Below, piece by piece: positions 1 through 11,503 of a stretch of DNA of 47,043 bases. Within the stretch, counting starts at the first letter, position 1. Each line of letters begins with the position of its first letter. Location: the NCBI GenBank assembly GCA_021776375.1, contig JAJFGA010000017.1, positions 1 to 47,043 of the forward strand. Direction: 5' to 3'. Both the position numbers and the translations under genes were made by a program. Source of the stretch: Hyphococcus sp. (GTDB taxonomy: Bacteria > Pseudomonadota > Alphaproteobacteria > Caulobacterales > Parvularculaceae). The notes beneath the pieces were generated by a model, which saw nothing but the letters and a program-made list of their open reading frames with translations, did no database searches and had not been told where the DNA came from.

Positions 1-489
1 CTGGTTTGCAGTTACCTGAACCGGCTCCAGCCCAGCGGCGCTGGTGCGGGTGGGAACGTTTACAGTGCCATCGGGATCAGCGGGCCAACCCATAAGAAAA
101 TTACCGTTCAATGTACGAAGAAGGCCATTTTTGTCGGCCGCAAATGACCCGGTCGATGTGAAAAACAATGGCCGGTCGCCGCTTGTTGAACTCGCTCCGG
201 CGAGATTGGTGACCGGAAGCAGACCGCGTCCGGAAACCGAAATATCTGTGCTGTTGCTGGTGGAAATCAACGCCCCTTGGGCGGATACATCTTTAAAGGT
301 AGCAACGCGAACGCCGCCAGCAGAAAACTTACCGGCGCCTTGTTGCAGAACCAAACTGGAGAATTCCGTGTTCGCCCTCTTATATCCGAATGTCGCGGAG
401 TTTGCGATATTGTCCGAGATTGTGGCCAATTTGGTGGCATTGGCGCCAAGTCCGCTGACGCCAGCGTTCAGAGAAGATGAAAGACCCAT
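1..489 (-). CDS. flgE: Flagellar hook protein FlgE, N-terminal part (runs off the window)
   Basis: The reading frame runs from the ATG at 489 to the window edge with no stop, giving the first 163 residues. The start MGLSSSLNAGVSGLGA and the motif ISDNIANSATFGYKRANTEF are the conserved N-terminal rod/hook helix of FlgE-type proteins. A segment with KDVSAQGAL and STDISVSGRGLLPV follows, as in hook proteins. FlgE polymerises outside the cell to form the flexible hook joining rod and filament, and is exported by the flagellar type III apparatus, so it has no Sec signal. It lies 89 bases downstream of motB on the same strand, so the two may be co-transcribed. FlgF or FlgG would share parts of this N-terminus, but the sequence following it fits FlgE best. 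Confidence 0.9.
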   Translation of the reverse strand, partial: MGLSSSLNAGVSGLGANATKLATISDNIANSATFGYKRANTEFSSLVLQQGAGKFSAGGVRVATFKDVSAQGALISTSNSTDISVSGRGLLPVTNLAGASSTSGDRPLFFTSTGSFAADKNGLLRTLNGNFLMGWPADPDGTVNVPTRTSAAGLEPVQVTANQ

Positions 490-578
490 AACTACAACTC
501 ACATTTGCATATTTGTTAACCAAGTTCTTTCGGACTATCGGTCAATGTGATTAAAATTTTCATAATCGGCGGAGCTGC

Positions 579-1403
579 TCACTGCGATTTGAGTATTGTA
601 ATGGATATTCTACGGTTTTGCGGAGCAAACCGATCCTCAACCAGAGGTTCGCTATCGGCTTTGCCGGCGACCTCGTTGACTTGCACCATCGGCAATCCGG
701 AAGCGATCATTAAACGGCGTGCCGCATGAGCGCGATCAGTTGAAAGCTCCCAATTTGTATAGTCTCGCCCGCTTGAATAAGGCAGGCCATCAGTATGCCC
801 CACAATAGAAATTTTATTTTCCACCAATGACAGGCTTTTGGCGACAACATCCAATAGCAGCCCCATAATAGGAGAGGCGTTAGTCGAGCCGACGTTAAAT
901 AGCGGGTTATCGTTTGTGTCGACGATTTCAATAACAAGCCCTTCGGGCGTTACGCGTAGCTGAATATGGTTCGCTAAACCCTGGGCTTGATCGCCGCCGA
1001 TTTGACTGAGTAAATTTTCCTCAACCGCTTCCAATGCCGCTTGTTGGGCATTTTGGATACGTGTTTCTTCCTCCTTCAAGGCCTCGCTCGCGGACTGGTT
1101 GTCCTTTTTTTTTGGTTCAGTACTGGCGTTCGATTCGGCTTTTGCGGAGAAGATGGTGGCGCCTTCCAATAGTTCTGTGCCGCCGCCAGACATTGGGCTG
1201 ATGGGGATAGAGGGGTTGAAATAATCTGCGAGCCCTTTGCGCTGATCTTCGGTGGTAGCGTTGAGCAGCCACATGAGGAGAAAGAAGGCCATCATCGCCG
1301 TTACGAAATCGGCATAAGCCACCTTCCAAGCGCCGCCATGATGGCCATCGCCGGAAACTTTCTTCACCTTTTTGATGATTATTGTCGGTTCGGAATTGCT
1401 CAC
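579..1403 (-). CDS. motB: Flagellar motor stator protein MotB
   Basis: MotB pairs with MotA to form the proton-driven stator and anchors it to peptidoglycan. I chose the GTG at 1403, giving 274 residues (VSNSEPTIII...), because the family N-terminus begins here; the frame is open further to a TTG at 1451. Residues 25-50 contain GAWKVAYADFVTAMMAFF, the single membrane helix, with the proton-carrying Asp at position 32, the same number as in E. coli MotB. The C-terminal half is an OmpA-like peptidoglycan-binding domain with VGHTDG and a late NRRISI motif. The gene is divergent from fliM across 164 bases, and flgE follows it on the same strand. No motA is adjacent. Confidence 0.92.
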   Translation of the reverse strand: MSNSEPTIIIKKVKKVSGDGHHGGAWKVAYADFVTAMMAFFLLMWLLNATTEDQRKGLADYFNPSIPISPMSGGGTELLEGATIFSAKAESNASTEPKKKDNQSASEALKEEETRIQNAQQAALEAVEENLLSQIGGDQAQGLANHIQLRVTPEGLVIEIVDTNDNPLFNVGSTNASPIMGLLLDVVAKSLSLVENKISIVGHTDGLPYSSGRDYTNWELSTDRAHAARRLMIASGLPMVQVNEVAGKADSEPLVEDRFAPQNRRISITILKSQ

Positions 1404-1567
1404 AAGGACGCCGGTATCGGTTACGCTACACAGGAGCGACAATTTAACCAATTGCGTATTAATTTCGAGCTAACACCAAAGCCGGGAAAAGCCGTTAAGG
1501 TTAGCAAAATATAAACAAATTCAACGCTAACTCTGCGCTCCACAGGACGTTAAGAAGGTTACTGCGA

Positions 1568-2491
1568 ATGACGCAGAAGCAGGCCGCGACACTGTCAAAA
1601 AAGATCGAAAGTGCGAGTATAGATGTTTCAATCTTTCCTCGTCTCGAGGAGCTTGCGTCTGCGCTTGCAGAGGTATGTGTCGTTGCGATTTCGGATGCAA
1701 CGAAAATACCTGTACAGCTTATTAAAATGAATACCAGCATGGCCGATGGTCAACTGGCGTTGGGAGATTTGCAAGAAGGCGCCCCGCTTTATGGAGCGGT
1801 CGTGGCGGACACAGACCAAGTCATTTTTGTTGCGCTGACGCCAGGCTTTACAGCATCGCTAAGCGAAAGCTTGTTGGGCGGCGCGTTTACGCCTCCGGGA
1901 GAAGATGCATGCCCGACGGATCTTGACATTGCCCTGGCGAGGCCAACGATTGATGGTTTCTTGACGCCATTATGCGCAATTCCTCCTGAAGATGCGGGTT
2001 TACGACGTGAAGGCGTGCTTCATCCGGTTGAGGTGACCGACATAGAAGCAACTTTGGTGTCCAGCCAACATGACGCTGCGTTTATTAACCTATCGTTTGA
2101 TCTAAGTTTCGAAGAAACGGTGGTTCCAGGCGTTGTCACTATGCATTTACCGACTGATTTTCTCGACTGTCGCGGCTTGTTAACAACAATCCGTAAGCGC
2201 ACGGCTGTCGAAGGTGAAAATTCACGTTGGCGCAAGGAAATGGAGGCCAATATCAACCAGAGCGATATTGAGCTTGATATTGTTCTTGATCGGCATAAAG
2301 CGACATTATCTGAGCTTTCCAAGCTTGAGGTTGGTCAGATTATTCCCCTTGCTAACAAAGCAGACCATTCGCTTGATATTACAATGGCGACGAATGCCGG
2401 GCGGTGCTCAATTGGAACCGGTCGCTTGGGAGCTTTTGAAAAGTCGAAAGCGGTGAAAATAAGCTCATTGCAAGATCCCGTCTTGCTCTGA
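1568..2491 (+). CDS. fliM: Flagellar motor switch protein FliM (SpoA domain protein)
   Basis: FliM forms part of the cytoplasmic C-ring, which switches rotation direction. The 307-residue protein has a middle domain of the FliM type and a C-terminal SpoA domain over about residues 225-300 (SDIELDIVLDRHKATLSEL, then VGQIIPLANK). It is somewhat shorter than typical FliM. I do not see the usual N-terminal CheY-binding peptide, so phospho-CheY contact may differ or be absent. An AGAAGG-type ribosome-binding site lies about 9 bases before the ATG. The gene is divergent from motB, which supports a flagellar role. A FliM-like paralogue is the main alternative, and FliN is unlikely because FliN is much shorter. 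Confidence 0.82.
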   Translation: MTQKQAATLSKKIESASIDVSIFPRLEELASALAEVCVVAISDATKIPVQLIKMNTSMADGQLALGDLQEGAPLYGAVVADTDQVIFVALTPGFTASLSESLLGGAFTPPGEDACPTDLDIALARPTIDGFLTPLCAIPPEDAGLRREGVLHPVEVTDIEATLVSSQHDAAFINLSFDLSFEETVVPGVVTMHLPTDFLDCRGLLTTIRKRTAVEGENSRWRKEMEANINQSDIELDIVLDRHKATLSELSKLEVGQIIPLANKADHSLDITMATNAGRCSIGTGRLGAFEKSKAVKISSLQDPVLL

Positions 2492-2689
2492 CCGTTGCGG
2501 CCGCGACATCATCAAAGCCCTGCGAGTAGGCAGTCATAACCACTTCGCGCTACGGTCTATAAACTTTATTAACCAGTTTACACCAACTTAATTCGTTTGT
2601 TAGGTCACCTAGAATGGGTGGCGCTGCGAGTGTCGAAATTTTATGATCTATAAAATAGCGACGGTTTGAAATCGAGGAAGAAATCCAAT

Positions 2690-3058
2690 ATGCCTGCAAT
2701 TCATCAAGATATAAACATGGACCTTCCCGAAGAGTGCGTAGGCCGCGACAGCGAAGGCTCGAATATACAGGGCCTATTTGAAGAGGCGGCGCCGTTCATT
2801 CAACAACTCAATAGAGCGGCCGAAATCGAATCCCTGACAGATATTGAAGATAGCAGTGTCGCGCTGGAGCGATTGAGCGAACTTAGTGACGTGATTGCAC
2901 ATCAGTCATCCGATAGCGTGAAGGAAATTTCGTTAAAGGTGGCGCTATATCGTGCAATTGCACCAGAAATTCCACAACATCAAGACTCACTGACGAGCGA
3001 GGAGCGCCTGCTGGGCTCGATCATGAGTGATATAGAAAATTTCGTGACGCTTGAGTAG
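2690..3058 (+). CDS. Acidic hypothetical protein next to flagellar genes
   Basis: This frame encodes 122 residues from the ATG at 2690, preceded by GAGGAAG at good spacing; a TTG at 2666 is less likely. The protein is acidic, with no signal peptide or membrane helix, and looks mostly helical (LERLSELSDVI and LGSIMSDIENFVTLE). I do not recognise a family. It follows fliM on the same strand after about 200 bases, so a cytoplasmic flagellar role such as chaperone or regulator is possible but unproven. The 384 bases after it separate it from the pyrimidine operon. Confidence 0.6.
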   Translation: MPAIHQDINMDLPEECVGRDSEGSNIQGLFEEAAPFIQQLNRAAEIESLTDIEDSSVALERLSELSDVIAHQSSDSVKEISLKVALYRAIAPEIPQHQDSLTSEERLLGSIMSDIENFVTLE

Positions 3059-3442
3059 TGGCCGTGTAACTAATGCTGGGCCTTGAGCTTATTCCTTCAA
3101 TATTTCAGAGCCGTTCTACGCCACTTGAATCTTGAGCTGATTTATGGCTCTAGATTGGCCATATCTCTTTCCTGAGACTGGCCGCCGTTTAACTCAGTAG
3201 CGCCAAGCTGCAAGGAATTGATTGCGATTTTCGCACAATCTTATAAAAGATCTAGCTCACCAGGTTGCGAGCGCGGCCGTCGCCGATAATGCCGTATGGA
3301 ATCGTATGGGAATGATTATCGGGGGTGAGGCGCTCTGCCACTGGTTCAAATAAGCGCTTATTGCGCCGTTGTGTGGGCAGAGCGATTTGCGTTAGACTTA
3401 ATCCCTTTCAGTTCAGGTTTACTAGCGGAGCAGGTTTGCCGA
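3059..3442 (+). other. Intergenic region upstream of the pyrimidine operon
   Basis: I find no convincing gene in these 384 bases. The region should contain the promoter of the preT operon. The only clear structure is the perfect palindrome listed separately at 3349-3362. I see no RutR-type TTGACCA-N2-TGGTCAA site. Confidence 0.5.
3349..3362. promoter_or_regulatory. Perfect 14-base palindrome, possible operator of the pyrimidine operon
   Basis: AATAAGCGCTTATT is its own reverse complement and lies about 80 bases before the chosen preT start, where a repressor or activator site would be expected. No regulator gene is adjacent, so the binding protein is unknown and the call is inference. Confidence 0.3.
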
Positions 3443-4798
3443 GTGAAGCATTTCAAAATTACCACCGAAAGTTCGCGATTGAGTGCGCGCGATATCGCCG
3501 AAAATTTTGATGACCTTCATCCGTCGTTGGATGGCGCTAAGGCCATTACTGAGGCGGCTCGCTGCCTTTATTGCTATGATGCACCTTGCATGAATGCATG
3601 TCCTACACATATCGATATTCCAAAATTCATTCATCAGATTAGATCCGGTAATCTCGATGGGTCGGCGCATACGATCTTGTCAGAAAATATCATGGGGGGC
3701 GCTTGTGCACGGGCTTGTCCGACGGAAATCTTGTGCGAAGAAGTTTGTGTTGTTCACCATACGGAAGGTGCATCGGTAAAGATCGGCGAATTACAACGCC
3801 ACGCCGTTGACCACTTGATGGATGAAGGGGGTGCTCACCCATTTATGCGCGGGCCATTGTCAGGCTGTACGTTGGCGGTAATCGGGGCTGGGCCGGCCGG
3901 GCTCTCATTTGCCCATCGCGCGGCGATGCTTGGGCATGATGTAGTCCTCTTTGAAGCCAAGCCCAAAGCTGGCGGGCTCAACGAATACGGCCTTGCGGGC
4001 TATAAGATGGCGAATGATTTTGCACAGACCGAAGTTGAATTTCTTCTCGCAATAGGCGGCGTTAGGATTGAGCACGGCAAGGTATTGGGTGACAACCTCT
4101 CACTCGATGATCTTCGCACCGCCTATGATGCTGTGTTTATCGGCGCCGGGCTCACTGCTGCGCGCGGCCTTGGCGTTGATGGCGAACACTTTGCCGGGGT
4201 TGGCGACGCGCTCGAATTTATCGAAAATGTTCGCAGAACGGAGGATAAATCAAGCATTCCGGTCGGTGATGATGTTGTGGTTATTGGCGGCGGCAACACT
4301 GCTATTGATGCGGCCGTGCAAGCCAAATGTCTTGGCGCGCGCAACGTCACGCTGGTTTATCGGCGCGGTCCGGACGCTATGACCGCCACCCAATGGGAAC
4401 GCGATTTGGCAACCGCAAATGGCGTGATTATACGCTATTGGGCCGCGCCCAAGGCGTTTTCAGGCGGGGCGAATGTAGAGCGTGCGGCATTTGCGGCAAT
4501 GCGCATTGATAACGGCAAATTGACTCCGAGCGGCGACAGTTTTGAGCTCCCCGCCGACATGGTGCTGAAGGCGATTGGCCAGACGTTGGATAGTGCGATA
4601 TTTGGCAACCTGAAACTCGAAGGTGGCAAGATAGATGTAAATGAACAATACCAAACCTCGCTGCCTGGCGTTTTTGCCGGCGGCGACTGCATAAAATCCG
4701 GTGAAGACTTGACGGTTCAGGCGGTCGAAGACGGCAAACAGGCCGCGATTGAGGCGGACAATATGCTGCGTGAAAAATTGAAGGGAGCTGCTGAATGA
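3443..4798 (+). CDS. preT: NAD-dependent dihydropyrimidine dehydrogenase, subunit PreT
   Basis: PreT takes electrons between NAD(P)H and PreA in the first reductive step of uracil and thymine catabolism. I chose the GTG at 3443 (451 residues), behind a GGAG-containing site; the frame opens at a GTG at 3371. Two cysteine clusters, C41/C44/C49/C53 and C88/C92/C98/C102, are the 4Fe-4S ligands of the GltD-like N-terminal domain. A Rossmann motif IGAGPAG at about 147-153 binds FAD, and a second, VIGGGNTAID at about 280-289, binds the nicotinamide nucleotide. Its stop overlaps the preA start by four bases, which indicates translational coupling. Taken alone it could pass for a glutamate synthase small subunit, but the preA partner and the operon settle the role. 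Confidence 0.93.
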   Translation: MKHFKITTESSRLSARDIAENFDDLHPSLDGAKAITEAARCLYCYDAPCMNACPTHIDIPKFIHQIRSGNLDGSAHTILSENIMGGACARACPTEILCEEVCVVHHTEGASVKIGELQRHAVDHLMDEGGAHPFMRGPLSGCTLAVIGAGPAGLSFAHRAAMLGHDVVLFEAKPKAGGLNEYGLAGYKMANDFAQTEVEFLLAIGGVRIEHGKVLGDNLSLDDLRTAYDAVFIGAGLTAARGLGVDGEHFAGVGDALEFIENVRRTEDKSSIPVGDDVVVIGGGNTAIDAAVQAKCLGARNVTLVYRRGPDAMTATQWERDLATANGVIIRYWAAPKAFSGGANVERAAFAAMRIDNGKLTPSGDSFELPADMVLKAIGQTLDSAIFGNLKLEGGKIDVNEQYQTSLPGVFAGGDCIKSGEDLTVQAVEDGKQAAIEADNMLREKLKGAAE

Positions 4799-6072
4799 GC
4801 GATCTTGGTTGCATCATTGGCGGCGTTGAAAGCATCAACCCGTTCTGGCTTGCCTCAGCGCCGCCTTCGGACAAGAAGTATAATGTCGAACGTGCGTTTC
4901 AAGCCGGCTGGGGCGGTGCGGTCTGGAAAACCCTTGGTGTGGACCCACCTGTCGTTAATGTCACTAGCCGGTATGGCGTACACAGAACACACGATAGGCG
5001 GATTATAGGGATCAACAATATTGAGCTGATTTCCGACCGGCCATTGGACATCAACCTTCGCGAAATTGAAGAGATGCGTCGCGAATGGCCGGATCGGGTT
5101 ATTATTGGCTCAATCATGGCGCCGATCGACGAAGAGGCGTGGAAATCACTGGCGATCAAGGTCGCCAATAGCGGCGTGCAGGGGATTGAGCTTAATCTTG
5201 GTTGCCCGCATGGCATGTGCGAGCGCGGCATGGGCTCGGCGGTGGGGCAGGCGCCGGCACTAGTTGAACAAACCACACGCTGGGTGCGTGAGGTTGTTGA
5301 TATTCCGGTGTTCACCAAGCTGACGCCGAATGTCACCGATATTATTATTCCTGCGGCTGCAGCCAAAGCCGGCGGCGCCCATGCGGTGTCGCTGATCAAT
5401 ACCGTAAACTCAGTTATAGGTGTAGATCTCAACAACATGACGCCAACGCCAACGGTAGACGGACGCGGCACCCATGGCGGCTATTGCGGCGAGGCGGTCA
5501 AACCCATTGCGCTGCATATGACGGCGGAAATTGCGCGGCAGCCGGAAACGCAGGGGCTCGAAATATCAGCGATTGGCGGCATCACCACCTGGCGCGATGC
5601 AGCGGAATTTATCGCCCTTGGCGCTGGCGCTGTGCAGGTCTGCACGGCGGCGATGTTATATGGTTTTCGCATCGTTGAAGATATGAATGAGGGGCTCGCC
5701 GCTTTCATGCGCGACAAAGGTTATCGCTCAATTGCTGATTTCAAAGGTAAAGCCACAGCGCAGACGGTCGACTGGAATGAGCTTAACATCAATCATGATC
5801 TGAAAGCGCGGATTGACGATGAGGCCTGTATCGAATGCGGGCGATGCTTTATCGCTTGCGAAGACACCGCGCATCAGGCGATCCGCATTGATGCGAAAAA
5901 CGATGGTGGTCGCAAATTTACGGTGGTCGACGATGAATGTGTCGGCTGCAACCTTTGCATGCATGTTTGCCCGGTCAAGGACTGTATCACCATGGAAGCG
6001 GTCGATACTGACCGGCCCTATTTGACCTGGCCGGAGCATCCAAAAAACCCGCTGCGCAAAGTGGCTGAATAA
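4795..6072 (+). CDS. preA: NAD-dependent dihydropyrimidine dehydrogenase, catalytic subunit PreA
   Basis: PreA reduces uracil or thymine to the 5,6-dihydro form at an FMN site. The 425-residue protein has a dihydroorotate-dehydrogenase-like barrel, including ELNLGCPHGMCERGMGSAVG at about 135-155 and the GAVQVCTA phosphate-binding strand. A C-terminal ferredoxin-like domain carries two 4Fe-4S sets, CIECGRCFIAC and CVGCNLCMHVC. From memory, the position of the mammalian catalytic Cys (motif GLACGQ) is Val here (GSAVGQ), as in E. coli PreA, so this is not a defect. It overlaps preT by ATGA and is followed after 25 bases by the semialdehyde dehydrogenase. Confidence 0.95.
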   Translation: MSDLGCIIGGVESINPFWLASAPPSDKKYNVERAFQAGWGGAVWKTLGVDPPVVNVTSRYGVHRTHDRRIIGINNIELISDRPLDINLREIEEMRREWPDRVIIGSIMAPIDEEAWKSLAIKVANSGVQGIELNLGCPHGMCERGMGSAVGQAPALVEQTTRWVREVVDIPVFTKLTPNVTDIIIPAAAAKAGGAHAVSLINTVNSVIGVDLNNMTPTPTVDGRGTHGGYCGEAVKPIALHMTAEIARQPETQGLEISAIGGITTWRDAAEFIALGAGAVQVCTAAMLYGFRIVEDMNEGLAAFMRDKGYRSIADFKGKATAQTVDWNELNINHDLKARIDDEACIECGRCFIACEDTAHQAIRIDAKNDGGRKFTVVDDECVGCNLCMHVCPVKDCITMEAVDTDRPYLTWPEHPKNPLRKVAE

Positions 6073-6097
6073 AGACACAAAAGGACTGACGGCGCGC

Positions 6098-7591
6098 ATG
6101 AAACGAATTGGACATATTATTGGCGGCGATGAGATCACCGAAGGCGATGCAACCGGTCTGGTGTTTAACCCTGCGACCGGACGGCAAAGCGGTGAAGTTT
6201 TTCTGGGCGGAGCGCGCGAGGTTGCGTTGGCGGTGAACGCCGCCAAAGACGCTTTGCCGGGGTGGTCGGCGACGCCGCCGGCTAAACGCGCGGACGTCAT
6301 GTTTTCTTTGCGCGAGATTATGATATCGCGTCGCGACGAGATAGCTGAAACCATCAGCGCAGAGCACGGCAAGACCCATGAGGATGCGCTCGGCGAGGTC
6401 ACTCGCGCTTTGGAGGTTGTCGAATTTGCGAGCGGCATTGCGCATTTGTTGAAAGGCGATTTCTCCAACGCCGTCGCCAGCGGTGTCGATACCCATGCGG
6501 TGCGCGAGCCGCTTGGCGTTGTCGCAGGCGTCACCCCATTTAACTTCCCGTCGATGGTGCCGTTATGGATGATCCCGATGGCGCTGGCCTGCGGCAATAC
6601 ATTTGTCTTAAAGCCGTCGGAGAAAAACCCGTCATCGGCCAACTTCATTCATGACATGTTTACAGAGGCGGGCCTTCCTGCTGGTGTTCTTAATATCGTT
6701 CATGGCGCTAAGGATGCGGTCGACGCTGTGCTCGACCACCCGGATATCGCGGCGGTAAGTTTTGTCGGCTCTACCCCGGTTGCAGAGTATGTCTATAGCC
6801 GGGGCTGCGCTGCTGGAAAACGCGTACAAGCGCTCGGCGGCGCGAAAAATCATATGATCATTATGCCTGACGCCGACCTGGACCAGGCATGCGATGCGTT
6901 GCTCGGCGCCGGGTTTGGGTCCGCTGGCGAGCGCTGTATGGCAATTTCTGTCGCGGTGCCGGTGGGCGAGGAGACCGCTGAGCGGTTGGTGGAAAAACTC
7001 GGCCCTCGCGTGCGGGCGCTTAAAATCGGCCCGAGTACGGATGGCGAGGCGGAGATGGGCCCGCTGATTACCAAGGCGCATCGTGACCGCGTTGCGCAAT
7101 TGATCAGCGATGGCGAAAGCGAGGGCGCGAAGCTTATAGTCGATGGGCGCGGTCTGATGCTGCAAGGCTATGAAGACGGTTATTGGCTCGGCGGGTCTTT
7201 AATCGACCATGTACAACCCGGCATGCGAGTCTATGACGAGGAGATTTTTGGTCCTGTCCTGTCGGTCGTGCGTGCGGATAATTATGACGCAGCGATCGAG
7301 CTTATCGATAACAACCCTTACGCCAATGGAACAGCGATTTTTACCCGCGACGGCGATGCAGCGCGCGATTTTACATCACGCATCAAGGTCGGCATGGTCG
7401 GCGTTAATGTGCCGATCCCGGTGCCGGTCGGCTATCACAGCTTTGGCGGCTGGAAGCGGTCTATATTTGGCGGTCACGGGATTTACGGCCCTGAAGCGAT
7501 CCAGTTCTATACCCGCCTTAAAACCATCACCACACGCTGGCCGACCGGTATTCGCGCGGGCGCTGATTTTAAATTTCCGACGATGAATTAG
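6098..7591 (+). CDS. mmsA: CoA-acylating (methyl)malonate-semialdehyde dehydrogenase
   Basis: The enzyme oxidatively decarboxylates malonate semialdehyde (from uracil via beta-alanine) or methylmalonate semialdehyde (from thymine) to acetyl- or propionyl-CoA. The 497-residue aldehyde dehydrogenase fold has the catalytic Cys at about 280 in GSAGERCMAIS. The strand GGAKNHMIIMPDADL near 248 is typical of the MmsA branch, which lacks the usual general-base Glu of hydrolytic aldehyde dehydrogenases. The AAAGGA site and ATG at 6098 are clear. Its position between preA and beta-ureidopropionase argues for a pyrimidine role rather than valine or inositol catabolism. The aminotransferase needed to make the semialdehyde is not in this operon. 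Confidence 0.93.
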   Translation: MKRIGHIIGGDEITEGDATGLVFNPATGRQSGEVFLGGAREVALAVNAAKDALPGWSATPPAKRADVMFSLREIMISRRDEIAETISAEHGKTHEDALGEVTRALEVVEFASGIAHLLKGDFSNAVASGVDTHAVREPLGVVAGVTPFNFPSMVPLWMIPMALACGNTFVLKPSEKNPSSANFIHDMFTEAGLPAGVLNIVHGAKDAVDAVLDHPDIAAVSFVGSTPVAEYVYSRGCAAGKRVQALGGAKNHMIIMPDADLDQACDALLGAGFGSAGERCMAISVAVPVGEETAERLVEKLGPRVRALKIGPSTDGEAEMGPLITKAHRDRVAQLISDGESEGAKLIVDGRGLMLQGYEDGYWLGGSLIDHVQPGMRVYDEEIFGPVLSVVRADNYDAAIELIDNNPYANGTAIFTRDGDAARDFTSRIKVGMVGVNVPIPVPVGYHSFGGWKRSIFGGHGIYGPEAIQFYTRLKTITTRWPTGIRAGADFKFPTMN

Positions 7592-7601
7592 GAGACCAAA
7601 C

Positions 7602-8471
7602 ATGACCACACTGCGCGGCGGCCTTATCCAGATGGGCCTGAAAGGTTCAACCGACGACACGCCGGAAAATATCCGTCAGGCGATGATTGATGCACATATT
7701 CCGCTGATCGAAAAGGCTGGCGAGGAGGGCGTTCAGGTCTTGTGTTTTCAAGAGGTGTTCACCCAGCCCTATTTTTGTCCCAGCCAGGACGTCAAATGGT
7801 ACGAGGCGGCGGAATATATCCCCGATGGACCGACCACCAAGCTGATGCAGGATTACGCGAAAAAGTTCAGTATGGTGATTGTCGTTCCGATCTATGAGCG
7901 CACCAATGTTGCGGGCGTTTATTACAATACTGCGGCGGTGATTGACGCCGACGGGTCTTACCTTGGCAAATATCGCAAAACCCACATTCCGCAGGTCAAA
8001 GGCTTTTGGGAAAAATTCTTCTTCAAGCCCGGCGCCTCTGACTGGCCGGTGTTTAACACCGCCTATTGCAAGCTCGGAGTTTATATCTGCTATGATCGGC
8101 ACTTCCCGGAAGGGTGGCGGGCTCTGGCATTGAATGGTGCTGAATATATTGTCAATCCTTCCGCAACTGTGGCGGGGCTTTCGGAATATCTGTGGAAGCT
8201 TGAACAACCTGCGTCAGCTGTCGCCAATGGCTGCTGGATCGGCGCCATCAATCGCATCGGCGTTGAGGAGCCTTGGAACATCGGCGAGTTCTATGGCCAA
8301 AGCTATTTCGTCAACCCGCGCGGGCAGATTGAGGCTGAGGCTAGCCGCGATCAAGACGAGCTTATTGTTCATGACATGAATATGGATATGGTGCGCGAAG
8401 TGCGCGATCTATGGCAATTTTTCCGTGATCGCCGCCCCGATACTTATGGACCGCTTGTGGCGACTGAATAG
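7602..8471 (+). CDS. Beta-ureidopropionase (N-carbamoyl-beta-alanine amidohydrolase)
   Basis: It hydrolyses N-carbamoyl-beta-alanine to beta-alanine, CO2 and ammonia, the third step of reductive pyrimidine breakdown. The 289-residue protein is a nitrilase-superfamily (C-N hydrolase) enzyme. The catalytic triad is visible: Glu51 in CFQEVF, Lys126 in YRKTHIPQ and Cys163 in GVYICYDRHFPE. A good GGAG site precedes the ATG at 7602. It sits 10 bases after mmsA and just before the permease. N-carbamoylputrescine amidase is a close relative, but the operon makes a pyrimidine substrate much more likely. Confidence 0.92.
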   Translation: MTTLRGGLIQMGLKGSTDDTPENIRQAMIDAHIPLIEKAGEEGVQVLCFQEVFTQPYFCPSQDVKWYEAAEYIPDGPTTKLMQDYAKKFSMVIVVPIYERTNVAGVYYNTAAVIDADGSYLGKYRKTHIPQVKGFWEKFFFKPGASDWPVFNTAYCKLGVYICYDRHFPEGWRALALNGAEYIVNPSATVAGLSEYLWKLEQPASAVANGCWIGAINRIGVEEPWNIGEFYGQSYFVNPRGQIEAEASRDQDELIVHDMNMDMVREVRDLWQFFRDRRPDTYGPLVATE

Positions 8472-8510
8472 AGGCCCACAAGGGACGCGATTTATAAAGG
8501 CGAACCGCCC

Positions 8511-11445
<2,935 letters not shown>

Positions 11446-11503
11446 TGTGTAGTGGTTGGGCTAAGGCGTGTGCCCGGTGTTTGGAATCGAAAACGCGGCG
11501 CTT

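Noticed and set aside
490-578. Possible sigma-54 promoter upstream of flgE
   Set aside because: TTGG and TGC elements are present, but the GG and GC are 11 bases apart instead of 10, and other consensus bases are missing.
1404-1451. Longer MotB start at TTG 1451
   Set aside because: It adds residues not seen in the family. Starting at GTG 1403 places the proton-carrying Asp at the conserved position 32.
3222-3241. FNR or CRP box upstream of the pyrimidine operon
   Set aside because: The TTGATTGCGATTTTCGCACA stretch has the wrong spacing for both TTGAT-N4-ATCAA and TGTGA-N6-TCACA.
5728-6648. 306-residue minus-strand frame across preA and mmsA
   Set aside because: It covers two well-supported genes and its translation matches no family.
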